Positions 18,001 to 26,941 are shown, counted from the stretch's first letter. The stretch is DNA of 64,000 nt from Aliiglaciecola lipolytica E3 (GCF_000314975.1 NZ_BAEN01000015.1:62001-126000), one strand, 5' to 3'. Notes: a model not told the origin generated them from the letters alone. A program made the numbers and translations.

Positions 18001-21000
18001 CTGCGTAGGGTTGATCACTGATTTCGTCATAGTAGAACGTCCAGTAATCAGGGTCACCTGCAGCATCACCGACAATGCCTAAATCAAATATAAAGGTTAA
18101 CTGTGAAACAGAACCCATTACGCCGGCAAAATCAAAGGAAAGGACTTCCCAACCCGTTCCGGTATGGACAACACTGCGTTCTTGGTTCAATCCTTCTAAC
18201 TTAAATAGCACACTAACTGCACGGTTAGACCATACTTTCAAATTAAATACCGTACTTTCTACACTGATTGCTTCAGAGAGTGAGTATGTTGAACCTCCCC
18301 AAGGTTGTCCTGCGAATTTTTGCATTTGCACAACTTGGTTACTTTGGTTGATGCCCATCACTTGTGGATTGGCAACAATAGTTGAAAAACCACCGTCGAA
18401 ATTGCCAAAAGGGTAGCTCTCTATGGGACCTTCGAAATCTACCAGTAGTCCATCAGGTTGCGGTTCTGGATCAGGCTCTGGATCGACATCAATTGGCTCA
18501 TTTGCTGATGGATAACTAATGTCATCGTAATAAAAAGTCCAATTAGTTGGGTCGCCGGCAGCATCCCCCATAACGCCTAGATCAAAAATTAATGTAATTT
18601 GATTAACGTTGCTACCATTTTCGCCGGCAAAATCAAAACTAAGCTCTTCCCATCCATTACCTGAGTGAGCGACGTTTCGTTCGACGTTCATACCTTCGAG
18701 TTTAAATAATACGTTGACGCTTCTGTCTGACCACACTTTCATGGTAAAAACAGTATCCTCTACATCAATAGCTGCAGGCAATGTAAACGTTGAGCCGCCC
18801 CAAGGCTGTCCGAAGAACTTCTGCATCAGCACAACCTGAGAACTTCTATTAGTTTCGGTAACTTCAGGGTTTGTCGCAATTGAGGACACGCCACCATCAA
18901 AGTTAACAAAGGCGTATGAAGCAGCATCCGCTTCAAAGTCAATAACGTCTATAGTTGGCTCTTCAAACAAAACAATGTCATCGTATAAGAACGTCCAATT
19001 AGCAGCGTCTCCGGCGGCATCCCCCATTACGCCTAAATCAAAAATTAAAGTGATTTGCGAAACATTTGCGCCTGACTCACCACTAAAATCGAAATTTAAT
19101 TCCTCCCAACCAGTTCCAGCATGCGCAACATTGCGTTCTACATTCATACTTTCAAGTTTAAACAGCACATTTACAGGCCTGTCAGACCACACCTTCAAAC
19201 TGAAAATGCTACTATCCACATCTATAGGCGCGTCCAATGAAATCGTTGAGCCCCCCCAAGGTTGACCAAAGTATTTTTGCATTTGCACAACTTGTGCACT
19301 GGTATTGGCGTCACTAATTTGCGAATTTGAAATTACCGTTGAAACACCACCGTCAAAATTAACAAAGCTATAATTATTTTGGGTCTGTTCAAAATCGACT
19401 AAAACGCGTTTATTAAGTCCATTGCCAGGCGGTAGTTCCTCACCTTGCAAAAATGCCACATTGTCGACTCTAAATACCGCACCTTCACCTTGTCCCCAAT
19501 CGGGGAAAATCATCACTACATCAATGCCGTTTAGGTTCAAGCCAGAGCCAGCAAGGTTGCGTAGCGGAATAGAATAGTGTTGCCATTGTTCGGTTGGTGG
19601 GTCTATTGAAACTACCGCTTCAGAACTTACTCCGCCTTGTTCTACTTTTAGATTCCAATTGACATTTGCCGCCATAGTGGGATTTACAAGCTTCAAGTCA
19701 AATTCGAGTACACCATTAGCCAACATGGGTGAGCCATCAAAAGGCGCAGGTAAGCTGGAAACAGAGGTGTTAAAACCGACGACTGTTGGCGCAGTACCAA
19801 TGGTGAATTCAACCACCTGTCCGTGTTCGGCATCATCTTTCACAGTAACTGGGGTAGAGCCACCACAACAATCCCATGCTGGCCAAGATTCATGTATATC
19901 ATTTTCAAAAATCACTAATTCTCGGGCTACACCGTCGGATGGCGGAATAGGAGTAGGGGCTGCACCATTTTGTAGTGTGCCACCCTCAGCAATACTGTCA
20001 TCATATCCTTCAGATACAGTTGCGCAGCCTTTACCATTGGTCGGTGATATAGAACATTCGTATACCCGCACATAATCAACTTCAAACGTGTTCTCAGCAT
20101 GGAAAGCGTTTGGATCAACGCCGCCTAAATTAACCGCTTCTGGCCAAGCACCGCCTACAGCGAAATTTAAAATAAGGTGAAAATCTTGGTCATAAGGTGC
20201 GGAATTCCATAACAGTTCACCATTTTTTTCGGTGTACCATCCTTTATGAATTAAGCCATCAGGCTGACCATCTTCATTATAAGCAACCTCAGATTGACGC
20301 TGTGTTTCGAATAAAACATCGTCTACATACCAACGTATTTCACCTTCTTCCCACTCTATAGCATAAACATGGAAATCATCAGCAGGATTAACGTTGTTGG
20401 CTAGTACGTAGTTGTGACCTGTTTGGTCATTGTCTGGCCAGCTTTTTCCATAGTGCAATGTGCCATACACATCAGTTTGAATATCACTTGAATTTGGTGC
20501 ACGAGGTACGCCTAAATTAACCGCTTCGAAAATATCAATTTCACCAGAATGTGGCCAACCTCCATACACTTCATTTGTGGGAAGCATCCAAATTGCCGGC
20601 CAGGCCCCTTGGCCACGAGAGGCTTTTGCGCGAATTTCGAATCGTCCATAAGTAAAATCAGCTTTACCTTTGGTAAGAAGTTTGGCTGAACTGTAAGGCA
20701 GTGGCAGGCCGCTTTCCGGCTTAGCAACAATTTTCAGTACACCATTTTCTATGTAGGCGTTTTCAGGATTATCTGTATAACATTGTTTCTCAAAGTTTCC
20801 ACCGCCATTACAGTCAATTGCATGTGCCCATTTATTTGAGTCAATCTGATCTTGATTAAATTCATCATTCCAGACCATTTCCCATGGTGTGTATGCTTGT
20901 GTGACAGCTGTAAATAGCATGCGCGCCCGTTGCAGCTCAAAATCAACTCGCACTGTCGTTGTTTGCCCCGGTGCTAAATTAGCAGTGTCTAACTCTTTAA

Positions 21001-21271
21001 ATGGCGTGCCATTTTCATCGACACCATCTGGATTCAGCACAGTATGTGAAGAATGGTCAATTAGAACCCGCATAGGTTGAGAGAGCGGTTCGGTGCTGGA
21101 GTTTTCAATAGTTAAATAAGAAAAGTAGCTTCGATTCACGCGATCCACAGCCAGTCGTGACTGACTGACCTGCACGCTATTTTGAATGTTTTGCCAAGCT
21201 GCCTGGCACGTGCCTGACAGCAGAGTGAGCAAGGCTAAGCCCAGCCCCTTAAAGAGTTTTGCTTTTTTCAT
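15029..21271 (-). CDS. secreted multidomain GH16 glucanase fused to a DUF1111-type cytochrome
   Basis: The start is set at the ATG at 21271 (AGG 8 nt upstream), giving a signal peptide ending QAA and 2080 residues. Layout: a beta-rich N-terminal domain; a GH16 domain about 120-435 with catalytic GEIDIFE (Glu244, Asp246, Glu249), as in laminarinases; a carbohydrate-binding-like module about 448-610; four homologous modules of about 150 residues between about 624 and 1242 (signature GQPWGGST or similar); two TSP3-type calcium repeats (DSDGVAD...CPNTP) about 1244-1310; a PF03640-type module with CYDGCAANWPPLL about 1314-1422; an unrecognised domain to about 1668; and a C-terminal di-haem region with CSGCH (1719-1723) and CASCH (1946-1950), resembling DUF1111 thiol oxidoreductases. 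The GH16 assignment is firm and the cytochrome family likely; joint function is unknown. Confidence 0.9.
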   Translation of the reverse strand: MKKAKLFKGLGLALLTLLSGTCQAAWQNIQNSVQVSQSRLAVDRVNRSYFSYLTIENSSTEPLSQPMRVLIDHSSHTVLNPDGVDENGTPFKELDTANLAPGQTTTVRVDFELQRARMLFTAVTQAYTPWEMVWNDEFNQDQIDSNKWAHAIDCNGGGNFEKQCYTDNPENAYIENGVLKIVAKPESGLPLPYSSAKLLTKGKADFTYGRFEIRAKASRGQGAWPAIWMLPTNEVYGGWPHSGEIDIFEAVNLGVPRAPNSSDIQTDVYGTLHYGKSWPDNDQTGHNYVLANNVNPADDFHVYAIEWEEGEIRWYVDDVLFETQRQSEVAYNEDGQPDGLIHKGWYTEKNGELLWNSAPYDQDFHLILNFAVGGAWPEAVNLGGVDPNAFHAENTFEVDYVRVYECSISPTNGKGCATVSEGYDDSIAEGGTLQNGAAPTPIPPSDGVARELVIFENDIHESWPAWDCCGGSTPVTVKDDAEHGQVVEFTIGTAPTVVGFNTSVSSLPAPFDGSPMLANGVLEFDLKLVNPTMAANVNWNLKVEQGGVSSEAVVSIDPPTEQWQHYSIPLRNLAGSGLNLNGIDVVMIFPDWGQGEGAVFRVDNVAFLQGEELPPGNGLNKRVLVDFEQTQNNYSFVNFDGGVSTVISNSQISDANTSAQVVQMQKYFGQPWGGSTISLDAPIDVDSSIFSLKVWSDRPVNVLFKLESMNVERNVAHAGTGWEELNFDFSGESGANVSQITLIFDLGVMGDAAGDAANWTFLYDDIVLFEEPTIDVIDFEADAASYAFVNFDGGVSSIATNPEVTETNRSSQVVLMQKFFGQPWGGSTFTLPAAIDVEDTVFTMKVWSDRSVNVLFKLEGMNVERNVAHSGNGWEELSFDFAGENGSNVNQITLIFDLGVMGDAAGDPTNWTFYYDDISYPSANEPIDVDPEPDPEPQPDGLLVDFEGPIESYPFGNFDGGFSTIVANPQVMGINQSNQVVQMQKFAGQPWGGSTYSLSEAISVESTVFNLKVWSNRAVSVLFKLEGLNQERSVVHTGTGWEVLSFDFAGVMGSVSQLTFIFDLGIVGDAAGDPDYWTFYYDEISDQPYADTNSTTVEFEDQAGNYAFGNFAGGEASIINNPDPSGINTSSQVVRMQKFAGEPWGGSTLTLDSPINVDSTIFTMKVWANRPVMVLFKLEGMNVERNVPHSGNGWEELSFEFAGEVGSNVSQITIIFDLGINGDAAANPEDWTFYFDDIVIPSVTDSDSDGVADSIDQCPNTPFGTPVDEFGCADIPPADSDNDGVADELDMCPNTPANTVVDSSGCAIIIQGSEVTVSNGILVSGNATATPGYSLYVFDNDIGQDGQSVCYDGCAANWPPLLVQDNQVSGINGLSTIDRNDGGMQVTFEGRPLYLFANDLNPGDTNGDGVGGVWHLVSYNVDTGDIVPLFSGSTDLEQPISYDRGDAIITRFADRGRDRHAKEDQFQIYDHYLSHYWTHRTAQFEIVDYIPKGGSSIEITFVTEWKLGAREFRAWYRGIGTVAEYHGNYFGGGSVVELDNGSFDYNFNKISNDGDQYKYQVIIDDYRPLNWDPANGALPLEVGQRMEFEVSQFLDAPPEGRENYYGTTYLYIVGQGIVPWETRGTFGDMGSEREDSYPIDQQGWLGGKTTLPYNYTNEPDNHFMQMATNLSNLNGQAFVLGRRIHHTSFVDGQHDERVENGIFPEMIGKSNTRYIKENCSGCHERNGRAAPVAIGEPLDKWVFKVADENGLSDPDLGNVLQPKTLYIDSNQFGEGEVSIDSWRENNGLRSPNYVFSKKTPAKFSARIAPQLVGLELLEAIPEEYILSMEDPDDIDGDGISGRAQRVFDPQTAELRLGRFGYKAATSSIKHQVAAAFNTDLGVMTSVLPTPDCGSNQHQCGNSGSELADEHLDDLVKYIALLGVRAQRDIDDPQVQQGKAIFSAIDCASCHTPQAQTSVYHPFSELRDQTIYPYTDLLLHDMGEGLADNLGEGIASGAEWRTAPLWGLGLSACVTGGVINEIGGQGNEFCTPEHSYLHDGRARTIEEAILWHGGESEQARVQFESLSNADKNALLAFLNSL
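17540..19400 (-). repeat. four tandem homologous carbohydrate-binding-like modules inside the glucanase gene
   Basis: Four segments of about 450 bp encode near-identical modules. Each contains an F-x-NF-x-GG opening, a Q-W-GGST-like turn (PWGGST), VLFKLE, a GWE-L-F-F strand and IFDLGxxGDAA, ending YYDDI or similar. Similarity is visible at both DNA and protein level, which shows recent internal duplication. The modules resemble carbohydrate-binding beta-sandwiches, an inference from their position beside GH16. Confidence 0.85.
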
Positions 21272-21378
21272 TAGTTTACCTAGATAGAAATTTGTCAGTA
21301 AAAATGTGAGGCAAGACCCATAATCCACTACTTTTGGAACAGCTGAACAAATCGCCACACATCTGCAAAAGTTAAAAA

Positions 21379-22122
21379 TTAATTGTTAGAGGGTTTTGTA
21401 CGGCGTCGTCTGAGTCCTAAAAGCGCTAATGAACAAAGCCATAATCCGCTAGGTTCATTTACATCAACATTTGGGTTAACGTCTTTTAGGCTAATATTAT
21501 CAATAATAAAACTAGAGCCATATGCGTCAGCTAACGCAAAATCATCGATACCTACATTCAACTGGAAGTCTAAAAACCAGCCATTTTGATTGGCAAATGA
21601 ACTGTCTAATTCGAAGCTAACAGACTGACTGGCAGCACCATTAATTTCTGAGGGACCAATCAAGAAACCGAGCGCCCCTGTATGATCGTAATAGTTACCT
21701 AATCCATCGTTTAAACCAATTAAGAAGTAATCAGCTACAAAATTAGCATTTGCCGAAGTCACTTCGCTATCGACAGAAAATTGAATATCTAACCATAAGG
21801 TGCTGCCAAGATCTGCACTCAAATCTAGTTCTTGATATAACGTATTGGCAAAAAATGCTTCGTCAATTGCAAAACTTCCTGAGTCACCTGGTACGTCAAA
21901 ATGATCTACATTGATTACGGCAGCGCAATTTCCTGCATCATTTTTAATTGCAAAATCATTGCCTAGGGAAACATCACCAAATCCGTCGGTATCCTTTTGC
22001 CATCCGTTGTAGTTACAGGAGCTGAAATCACCGTTACTTATGATTGCTGCTGGGGCATTCATACTGCTGATTGCCAAGACTAATAGTGCCATTTTAATTG
22101 GTTTATCCATTTTTTTATCCAT
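21379..22122 (-). CDS. PEP-CTERM sorting-domain protein
   Basis: The 247-residue protein has a signal peptide (MALLVLAISSMNAPAA region) and a C-terminal sorting signal: NEPSGLWLCSLALLGL, a hydrophobic helix, then RRRR and a short tail, the exosortase-dependent PEP-CTERM arrangement. The middle is a beta-rich domain opening ISNGDFSSCNYNGW, a form common in PEP-CTERM proteins and resembling carbohydrate-binding folds. It lies 107 nt upstream of the giant glucanase on the same strand and is probably cotranscribed. Export and exosortase cleavage at the inner membrane would be expected. The ATGGATAAA start is duplicated, so either ATG (22122 or 22110) could be used. Confidence 0.8.
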   Translation of the reverse strand: MDKKMDKPIKMALLVLAISSMNAPAAIISNGDFSSCNYNGWQKDTDGFGDVSLGNDFAIKNDAGNCAAVINVDHFDVPGDSGSFAIDEAFFANTLYQELDLSADLGSTLWLDIQFSVDSEVTSANANFVADYFLIGLNDGLGNYYDHTGALGFLIGPSEINGAASQSVSFELDSSFANQNGWFLDFQLNVGIDDFALADAYGSSFIIDNISLKDVNPNVDVNEPSGLWLCSLALLGLRRRRTKPSNN

Positions 22123-22595
22123 ACTTTTAGTGATGTAATTTGGCTATTTCCCGCAGATATAAAAATCAATGCAATTTGGTAACATCTGCCATGCAAATGG
22201 GAAAATATTTGTTAACTTATTATTAACAGTTGACAGAGTAGGGTGAGAAAAGACATGTTGAAATGCATTTGCGCTAAAAGGGGTATGACGACGAGTTAAG
22301 TTGGACTAAAGTCTAATTCCAATCAGTAGATTTTTAGGTTTGTTTGATTTCTGTATAAAATTATATGGGTGTTGAGTATTCGTAAAAATACTTTTAATTC
22401 AATATGATAGGTTTTTGATTGCGTTTTTTATGTCTAAAAAGGTTATTGAACGAAACAATTACCTTATAAATCGTCAATAAATTCTCACTTAACAGAGGCT
22501 AATTTGCGCCATTGATACCCCTCTAGGCAGGGCACTTTGGTAGTGTTACGATCTAGATAATTAATATTGCCTTATTTCCAGTAAAGGAATCTGAT
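22123..22595. promoter_or_regulatory. divergent intergenic region with a candidate operator
   Basis: These 473 bp hold no credible gene. They must contain the promoters for the minus-strand PEP-CTERM/glucanase unit and the plus-strand ygfB operon. At 22301-22322 a nested dyad is present: TTGGA and TCCAA as outer arms around GACT-AA-AGTC (22304-22313). It is a candidate regulator-binding site. No confident promoter pair could be assigned by eye. Confidence 0.4.
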
Positions 22596-23165
22596 TTGAA
22601 TCAATCGCTTTTAAACTATGAAGAGTTGTCTACATTACTTGAACAACACAATATTTTAACCGATGCCTCGGAAGTGCATGGTATTTTCTGTGGCATGTTG
22701 TCAGGTGGAATGCCGTTAGAAAGCCAGGATTGGTCGACGCCACTAAACGACTCAATCAATCAGGGGGATTCTTTGCCGCAGAAGGTTCAAGAGCAATTAA
22801 CTGTGTTGTATAACAATACCTGTCAACAGTTGTTGGAAGCTGATTTTACGTTGAATCTTTGCATGCCTGATGATTCCGCACCTATCAATGAAAGAGGTAA
22901 GGCACTTATTAACTGGGTTCAGGGATTTATGTTGGGTTTTGGATTCCACCAAGCCGATTTAACCGCTTGTTCGGACGACGTAAAAGAAGCGCTCGAAGAT
23001 TTTTACGAAATTTCTCGAATGGACGAAACCATGCCCGAAAATGAAGAGGCGGAAAGAGCCTTGTTTGAAGTTGTAGAATATGTACGTGTGTCGTGTATGT
23101 TGTGTTTTAATGAATTGGGGCATTCTGCTGATCAGGCACAAACAGAACCGAAGACGGTCCATTAA
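22596..23165 (+). CDS. ygfB: YgfB/YecA family protein (UPF0149)
   Basis: The 189-residue protein starts at a TTG with AAGGAA 7 nt upstream. It shows the family pattern: LLNYEELSTLLEQHN, HGIFCGMLSGG, WVQGFMLGFGF and a C-terminal EVVEYVRVSCMLCFNE. It is the first gene of the conserved ygfB-pepP-ubiH-visC cluster. Its stop codon overlaps the pepP start by 1 nt (TAATG). The molecular role of YgfB is not fully known; in Pseudomonas it affects AmpR-linked gene expression. Confidence 0.93.
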   Translation: MNQSLLNYEELSTLLEQHNILTDASEVHGIFCGMLSGGMPLESQDWSTPLNDSINQGDSLPQKVQEQLTVLYNNTCQQLLEADFTLNLCMPDDSAPINERGKALINWVQGFMLGFGFHQADLTACSDDVKEALEDFYEISRMDETMPENEEAERALFEVVEYVRVSCMLCFNELGHSADQAQTEPKTVH

Positions 23166-24484
23166 TGAGTACTAATATGATTCAACAGTGCAGCGCTCGC
23201 AGAGACAAACTGCGCTCACAAATGTTGCCCAATAGTATTGCCATAATTCCCGCAGCAAACTTGGTCACACGTAGCAACGATACAGAGTTTACCTTTCGAC
23301 AAGATAGCGATTTTCATTATTTATGTGCATTTCCTGAGCCCGATGCCTATTTAGTCATTAGTAACAGTGAACACCTGAATGATGATTTTAGTGCATTATT
23401 TTGTTTGCCCAAAGATGAATTAGCAGAAATATGGCAAGGTCGGCGTATTGGTCCGGAAGCGGCAATGGCAGATTATGCCGTTGATATTGCCCATGTGATT
23501 GATGATCTTGAGGTAGGGCTAACGAGTTATCTCGATGGCCACGACAATCTTTATTTTGCCCGCGGTCACCATGGCCCGAGTGATGTATTAATTGATGAGG
23601 TCATGAGCAATTTACGCAGTGCGCCAAAACAAACGAAGATAGCGCCCGCATGTGAAATTGATCTTCGTCCTTTGGTGCATGAAATGCGCTTATTTAAATC
23701 TGACTTTGAAATCGAGATAATGCGCAAGGCCGCGGCCATTTCAAGTAAGGCCCACGTTGAAGCTATGAAGTGCAGTCAGGCGGGCAAAAACGAATACCAT
23801 TTAGAAGCAACTATTCATTACCATTTCGCAATGCACGGTGCCAAATCACCTGCTTATTCGACCATTGTTGGTGGTGGCGAAAATGCGTGTATTTTGCATT
23901 ACACTGAAAACAATTGTGAGCTACAAGACAACACCCTAGTGTTGATCGATGCCGGCGCAGAATTGCAAGGTTATGCTGCTGATATCACGCGAACGTTTCC
24001 AGTAAACGGACGCTTTACGACACCACAAAAAATACTTTACCAATTGGTTTTAGACGCACAACTAGCTTGTTTGCCTTTGTTTAAACCAGGCAGCACGTTT
24101 AAAGCCGCTTCTGATAAAGCAATTGAAGTGCTGACCGCAGGATTAATTGATTTGGGGTTATTAACCGGTGACTTGCGCGAAAACATTGAGCAACAACACT
24201 ATCGTCAATTTTTTATGCACGGACTTGGGCATTGGCTGGGACTAGATGTGCATGATGTGGGCAAATACAAAGTCGCAGGCCAAGATCGTCCATTTGAACC
24301 TGGAATGGTGCTAACCGTTGAGCCTGGATTGTATGTGGCTGAAACGGCCGATGTTGATCCTAAATGGCGAGGGATTGGTATCCGTATCGAAGATAATATA
24401 GTTATCACCGAACAGGGTCACGACGTGTTAACCGATGATGTCCCGAAAACCGTTGAGCAGATAGAACATTTGATGGCTGGGTAG
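23165..24484 (+). CDS. pepP: Xaa-Pro aminopeptidase
   Basis: The 439-residue protein matches E. coli aminopeptidase P in length. An N-terminal creatinase-like domain (FTFRQDSDFHYLCAFPEP) precedes the pita-bread M24 domain. The metal ligands are visible: Asp262 and Asp273 (LIDAGAELQGYAADITRTFP), His in HGLGHWLGLDVHD, Glu in TVEPGLYV and Glu in GIRIEDN. It removes N-terminal residues preceding proline in the cytoplasm using two Mn ions. It overlaps ygfB by 1 nt and is followed after 5 nt by ubiH. Confidence 0.96.
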   Translation: MSTNMIQQCSARRDKLRSQMLPNSIAIIPAANLVTRSNDTEFTFRQDSDFHYLCAFPEPDAYLVISNSEHLNDDFSALFCLPKDELAEIWQGRRIGPEAAMADYAVDIAHVIDDLEVGLTSYLDGHDNLYFARGHHGPSDVLIDEVMSNLRSAPKQTKIAPACEIDLRPLVHEMRLFKSDFEIEIMRKAAAISSKAHVEAMKCSQAGKNEYHLEATIHYHFAMHGAKSPAYSTIVGGGENACILHYTENNCELQDNTLVLIDAGAELQGYAADITRTFPVNGRFTTPQKILYQLVLDAQLACLPLFKPGSTFKAASDKAIEVLTAGLIDLGLLTGDLRENIEQQHYRQFFMHGLGHWLGLDVHDVGKYKVAGQDRPFEPGMVLTVEPGLYVAETADVDPKWRGIGIRIEDNIVITEQGHDVLTDDVPKTVEQIEHLMAG

Positions 24485-24489
24485 AGAGA

Positions 24490-25722
24490 ATGACGGCGGT
24501 CGAGAAATCCTTTGATTTAGTCATTGCTGGTGGCGGGGCGGTTGGCTTAACGTTGGCGCTGGCAATAATCAAACGAAGCCAGCTTAAGGTTGCTGTAGTA
24601 GAAGCTGGTGAAGCGCCATCAACGGATTCTTCAATAAAGGATAGTTCGTCATTTCTGGATTTACGTAGTGTGGCCCTGTCTGCTCAATCAACGCAGATTT
24701 TGACTGAATTGGGCTTGTCTGGCTTAACGGATTTAGGTTGTGCTATCACCCACATCCATGTATCTGATCAGGGGCATTTTGGACGCTGTACGCTACATGC
24801 TCAAGACTATCAACTTGATGCGCTGGGTCAGGTGATAGAATTACCTGCGCTGGTAAACTTACTGCAAACTGAAATCGAACAGTACTCTGAGCAATTAACG
24901 TTTTTCTACCAAGCGTCTATTCAGCAAATCCACAGAACTGCCGATCAAGTGGATATCACGCTCAATGATAAGCAAGTACTTACTGCATCTTTACTGGCTA
25001 TTGCCGAAGGTGGAAGTTCTCAAACCCGAGAATTGCTAGGCATAAAGGTGCAACTCAAAAACTATCAACAGTCGGCCATAGTGGCAAATGTGGCACTCTT
25101 TGATGACCACAAAAACACTGCTTATGAACGTTTTACCTCACAAGGGCCATTGGCATTGTTGCCTTTGAAAGCTGATAATCAACAAACTGACAATTATCGC
25201 AGTTCTTTGGTGTGGACATTATCTCGTTCAGAATGTGACTTGGTTTTAGGGTTAACCGATCAGCAATTTATCGCCCGTTTACAAGATGAATTTGGCTATC
25301 GTTTAGGGAAAATAAAAGCGATTGGCAAGCGTAGTGCTTTTCCTTTGATTCAAAGCAAAGCTTTACAACATATACATCATCGAACCGCGTTACTCGGCAA
25401 TGCGTGCCAAACATTGCACCCGATTGCAGGGCAAGGGTTGAATTTAGGTTTGCGCGATGTCAATGAGCTGGTACGTGCTATCTTATCCGAAGGGCAGATA
25501 GATATCGGTCAGTATCAATGTTTGAGTCGGTATCAGGCGAGTCGTGTTTTGGATCAAAACAGGTTAATTACAGCAACGGATTTTTTAGTGCATACTTTTT
25601 CAAACGATTATCAGCCATTGGTAGCCGGTCGAAACATAGCACTGACGCTTTTGGATGGTCATCCTAGATTAAAAAATATTTTGGCTCACCATGCTATGGG
25701 CTATCACGGAACAATAGGATAA
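24490..25722 (+). CDS. ubiH: 2-octaprenyl-6-methoxyphenol hydroxylase
   Basis: The 410-residue FAD monooxygenase has VIAGGGAVGLTLALAI (dinucleotide-binding GxGxxG) at the N terminus and the second FAD motif as GNACQTLHPIAGQGLNLGLRD near residue 310. In this family the second motif usually reads G-D-A; here it is G-N-A, as is common in UbiH. It hydroxylates C1 of the ubiquinone ring precursor. The conserved pepP-ubiH-visC gene order distinguishes it from its paralogue. Confidence 0.94.
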   Translation: MTAVEKSFDLVIAGGGAVGLTLALAIIKRSQLKVAVVEAGEAPSTDSSIKDSSSFLDLRSVALSAQSTQILTELGLSGLTDLGCAITHIHVSDQGHFGRCTLHAQDYQLDALGQVIELPALVNLLQTEIEQYSEQLTFFYQASIQQIHRTADQVDITLNDKQVLTASLLAIAEGGSSQTRELLGIKVQLKNYQQSAIVANVALFDDHKNTAYERFTSQGPLALLPLKADNQQTDNYRSSLVWTLSRSECDLVLGLTDQQFIARLQDEFGYRLGKIKAIGKRSAFPLIQSKALQHIHHRTALLGNACQTLHPIAGQGLNLGLRDVNELVRAILSEGQIDIGQYQCLSRYQASRVLDQNRLITATDFLVHTFSNDYQPLVAGRNIALTLLDGHPRLKNILAHHAMGYHGTIG

Positions 25723-25726
25723 CTAA

Positions 25727-26941
25727 ATGCAAAACTACGATGTAGCTATTGTTGGTGCCGGTATTATTGGTTTAACCGCGGCATTGGCACTACAAAATAG
25801 CGACTTGAAGGTTGTAGTCATCGATTCGGAGCCTGCAAACAAGCCCTTAAGCGCGGAGCCTGAGTTACGGGTCAGCGCCATTAACTTGGCAAGCCAAGCC
25901 GTTTTTACTAATTTAGGTGCATGGCAGCATATTGAAAATCAACGTTTGCAAGCGTATCAGCATATGCATGTTTGGGAACAAGACAGTTTTGCAAAAATTG
26001 CGTTTTCAGCAACCGATATCCACCGTTCACATCTAGGTTCGATTATAGAAAATCAAGCTATTCGACTAGGGCTATTACAACAACTCAATACAGTATCGAA
26101 TGTTGATTTAATGGATAGTGCGAAAATAGCCAATATCGCAATGGGTCAATCGGAAAGCTTTATTAGTCTAGAAAATGGTCATCACCTTAGTAGCAAACTG
26201 GTTGTAGGGGCAGATGGCGCAAACTCGCTCGTACGCAAAGTAGCGAAATTACCGCTGACCTTTTGGGATTATGATCATATCGCTATTGTTGCCACCATCG
26301 AATCTGAATTGGAACACAAAAGTGTTGCGCGCCAAGTGTTTACCCCTGACGGTCCTTTGGCTTTCTTGCCACTGTATGAAAAAAATCTGTGCTCGATTGT
26401 CTGGTCACAGCAAAGTGAAGCAGCAGAATCCCTGCTCAAATTGGACGATAAGGCGTTTAATAACGCTCTGAGTGCCGCAAGCGATATGCGGTTAGGTCAA
26501 GTTAAACTCAAGAGCATGCGGGCAAGCTACCCGTTAAAAATGCGCTATTGCCGACAATGGGTTACTGATCGAATTGTACTGATTGGCGATGCTGCACACA
26601 CCATTCATCCTTTAGCTGGTCAAGGGGCTAATTTAGGCATCGCCGATGCTACGGCATTAGCACAAGTGCTGGTTGAACTGAATGAACAAAATAAAGATAT
26701 TGGACTGACAAAAAATTTGCGTGCTTTTGAGCGTTGGCGTAAATCTGAAGCGTTGCAAATGATTGCTGTGATGGAAGGTTTTAAACGACTTTTTAGTGGT
26801 GCGAATCCTCTTAAAAAGCTGATCAGAGATGTTGGATTAACGGCGACAAATCAATTGTCGCCGCTGAAAAACGATATTATCAAACATGCTGTAGGGATTG
26901 ACGGTAATCTCCCTAAACTGGCAAAAAAAGTGCCAGTTTAA
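25727..26941 (+). CDS. ubiI: ubiquinone biosynthesis FAD-dependent hydroxylase (VisC/UbiI)
   Basis: The 404-residue protein is a paralogue of ubiH. It has VAIVGAGIIGLTAALAL at the N terminus, VVGADGANSLVRK in the middle and LIGDAAHTIHPLAGQGANLG near residue 285. It starts 4 nt after ubiH and ends the operon. UbiI performs the C5 hydroxylation in ubiquinone synthesis. UbiF-type activity cannot be excluded by sequence alone, but position matches visC of E. coli. Confidence 0.9.
   Translation: MQNYDVAIVGAGIIGLTAALALQNSDLKVVVIDSEPANKPLSAEPELRVSAINLASQAVFTNLGAWQHIENQRLQAYQHMHVWEQDSFAKIAFSATDIHRSHLGSIIENQAIRLGLLQQLNTVSNVDLMDSAKIANIAMGQSESFISLENGHHLSSKLVVGADGANSLVRKVAKLPLTFWDYDHIAIVATIESELEHKSVARQVFTPDGPLAFLPLYEKNLCSIVWSQQSEAAESLLKLDDKAFNNALSAASDMRLGQVKLKSMRASYPLKMRYCRQWVTDRIVLIGDAAHTIHPLAGQGANLGIADATALAQVLVELNEQNKDIGLTKNLRAFERWRKSEALQMIAVMEGFKRLFSGANPLKKLIRDVGLTATNQLSPLKNDIIKHAVGIDGNLPKLAKKVPV
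26915..26939. repeat. inverted repeat overlapping the ubiI stop region
   Basis: AAACTGGCA (26915-26923) and TGCCAGTTT (26931-26939) are perfect complements around an A7 loop, covering the last codons of ubiI. It lies between convergent genes and may mark the transcript end, although no T-tract follows on either strand. Confidence 0.4.

Noticed and set aside
17649-19265. Several plus-strand open frames of 70-140 residues opposite the glucanase modules
   Set aside because: They recur at the same place in each repeat unit, have no ribosome-binding sites, and are antisense shadows of the conserved modules.
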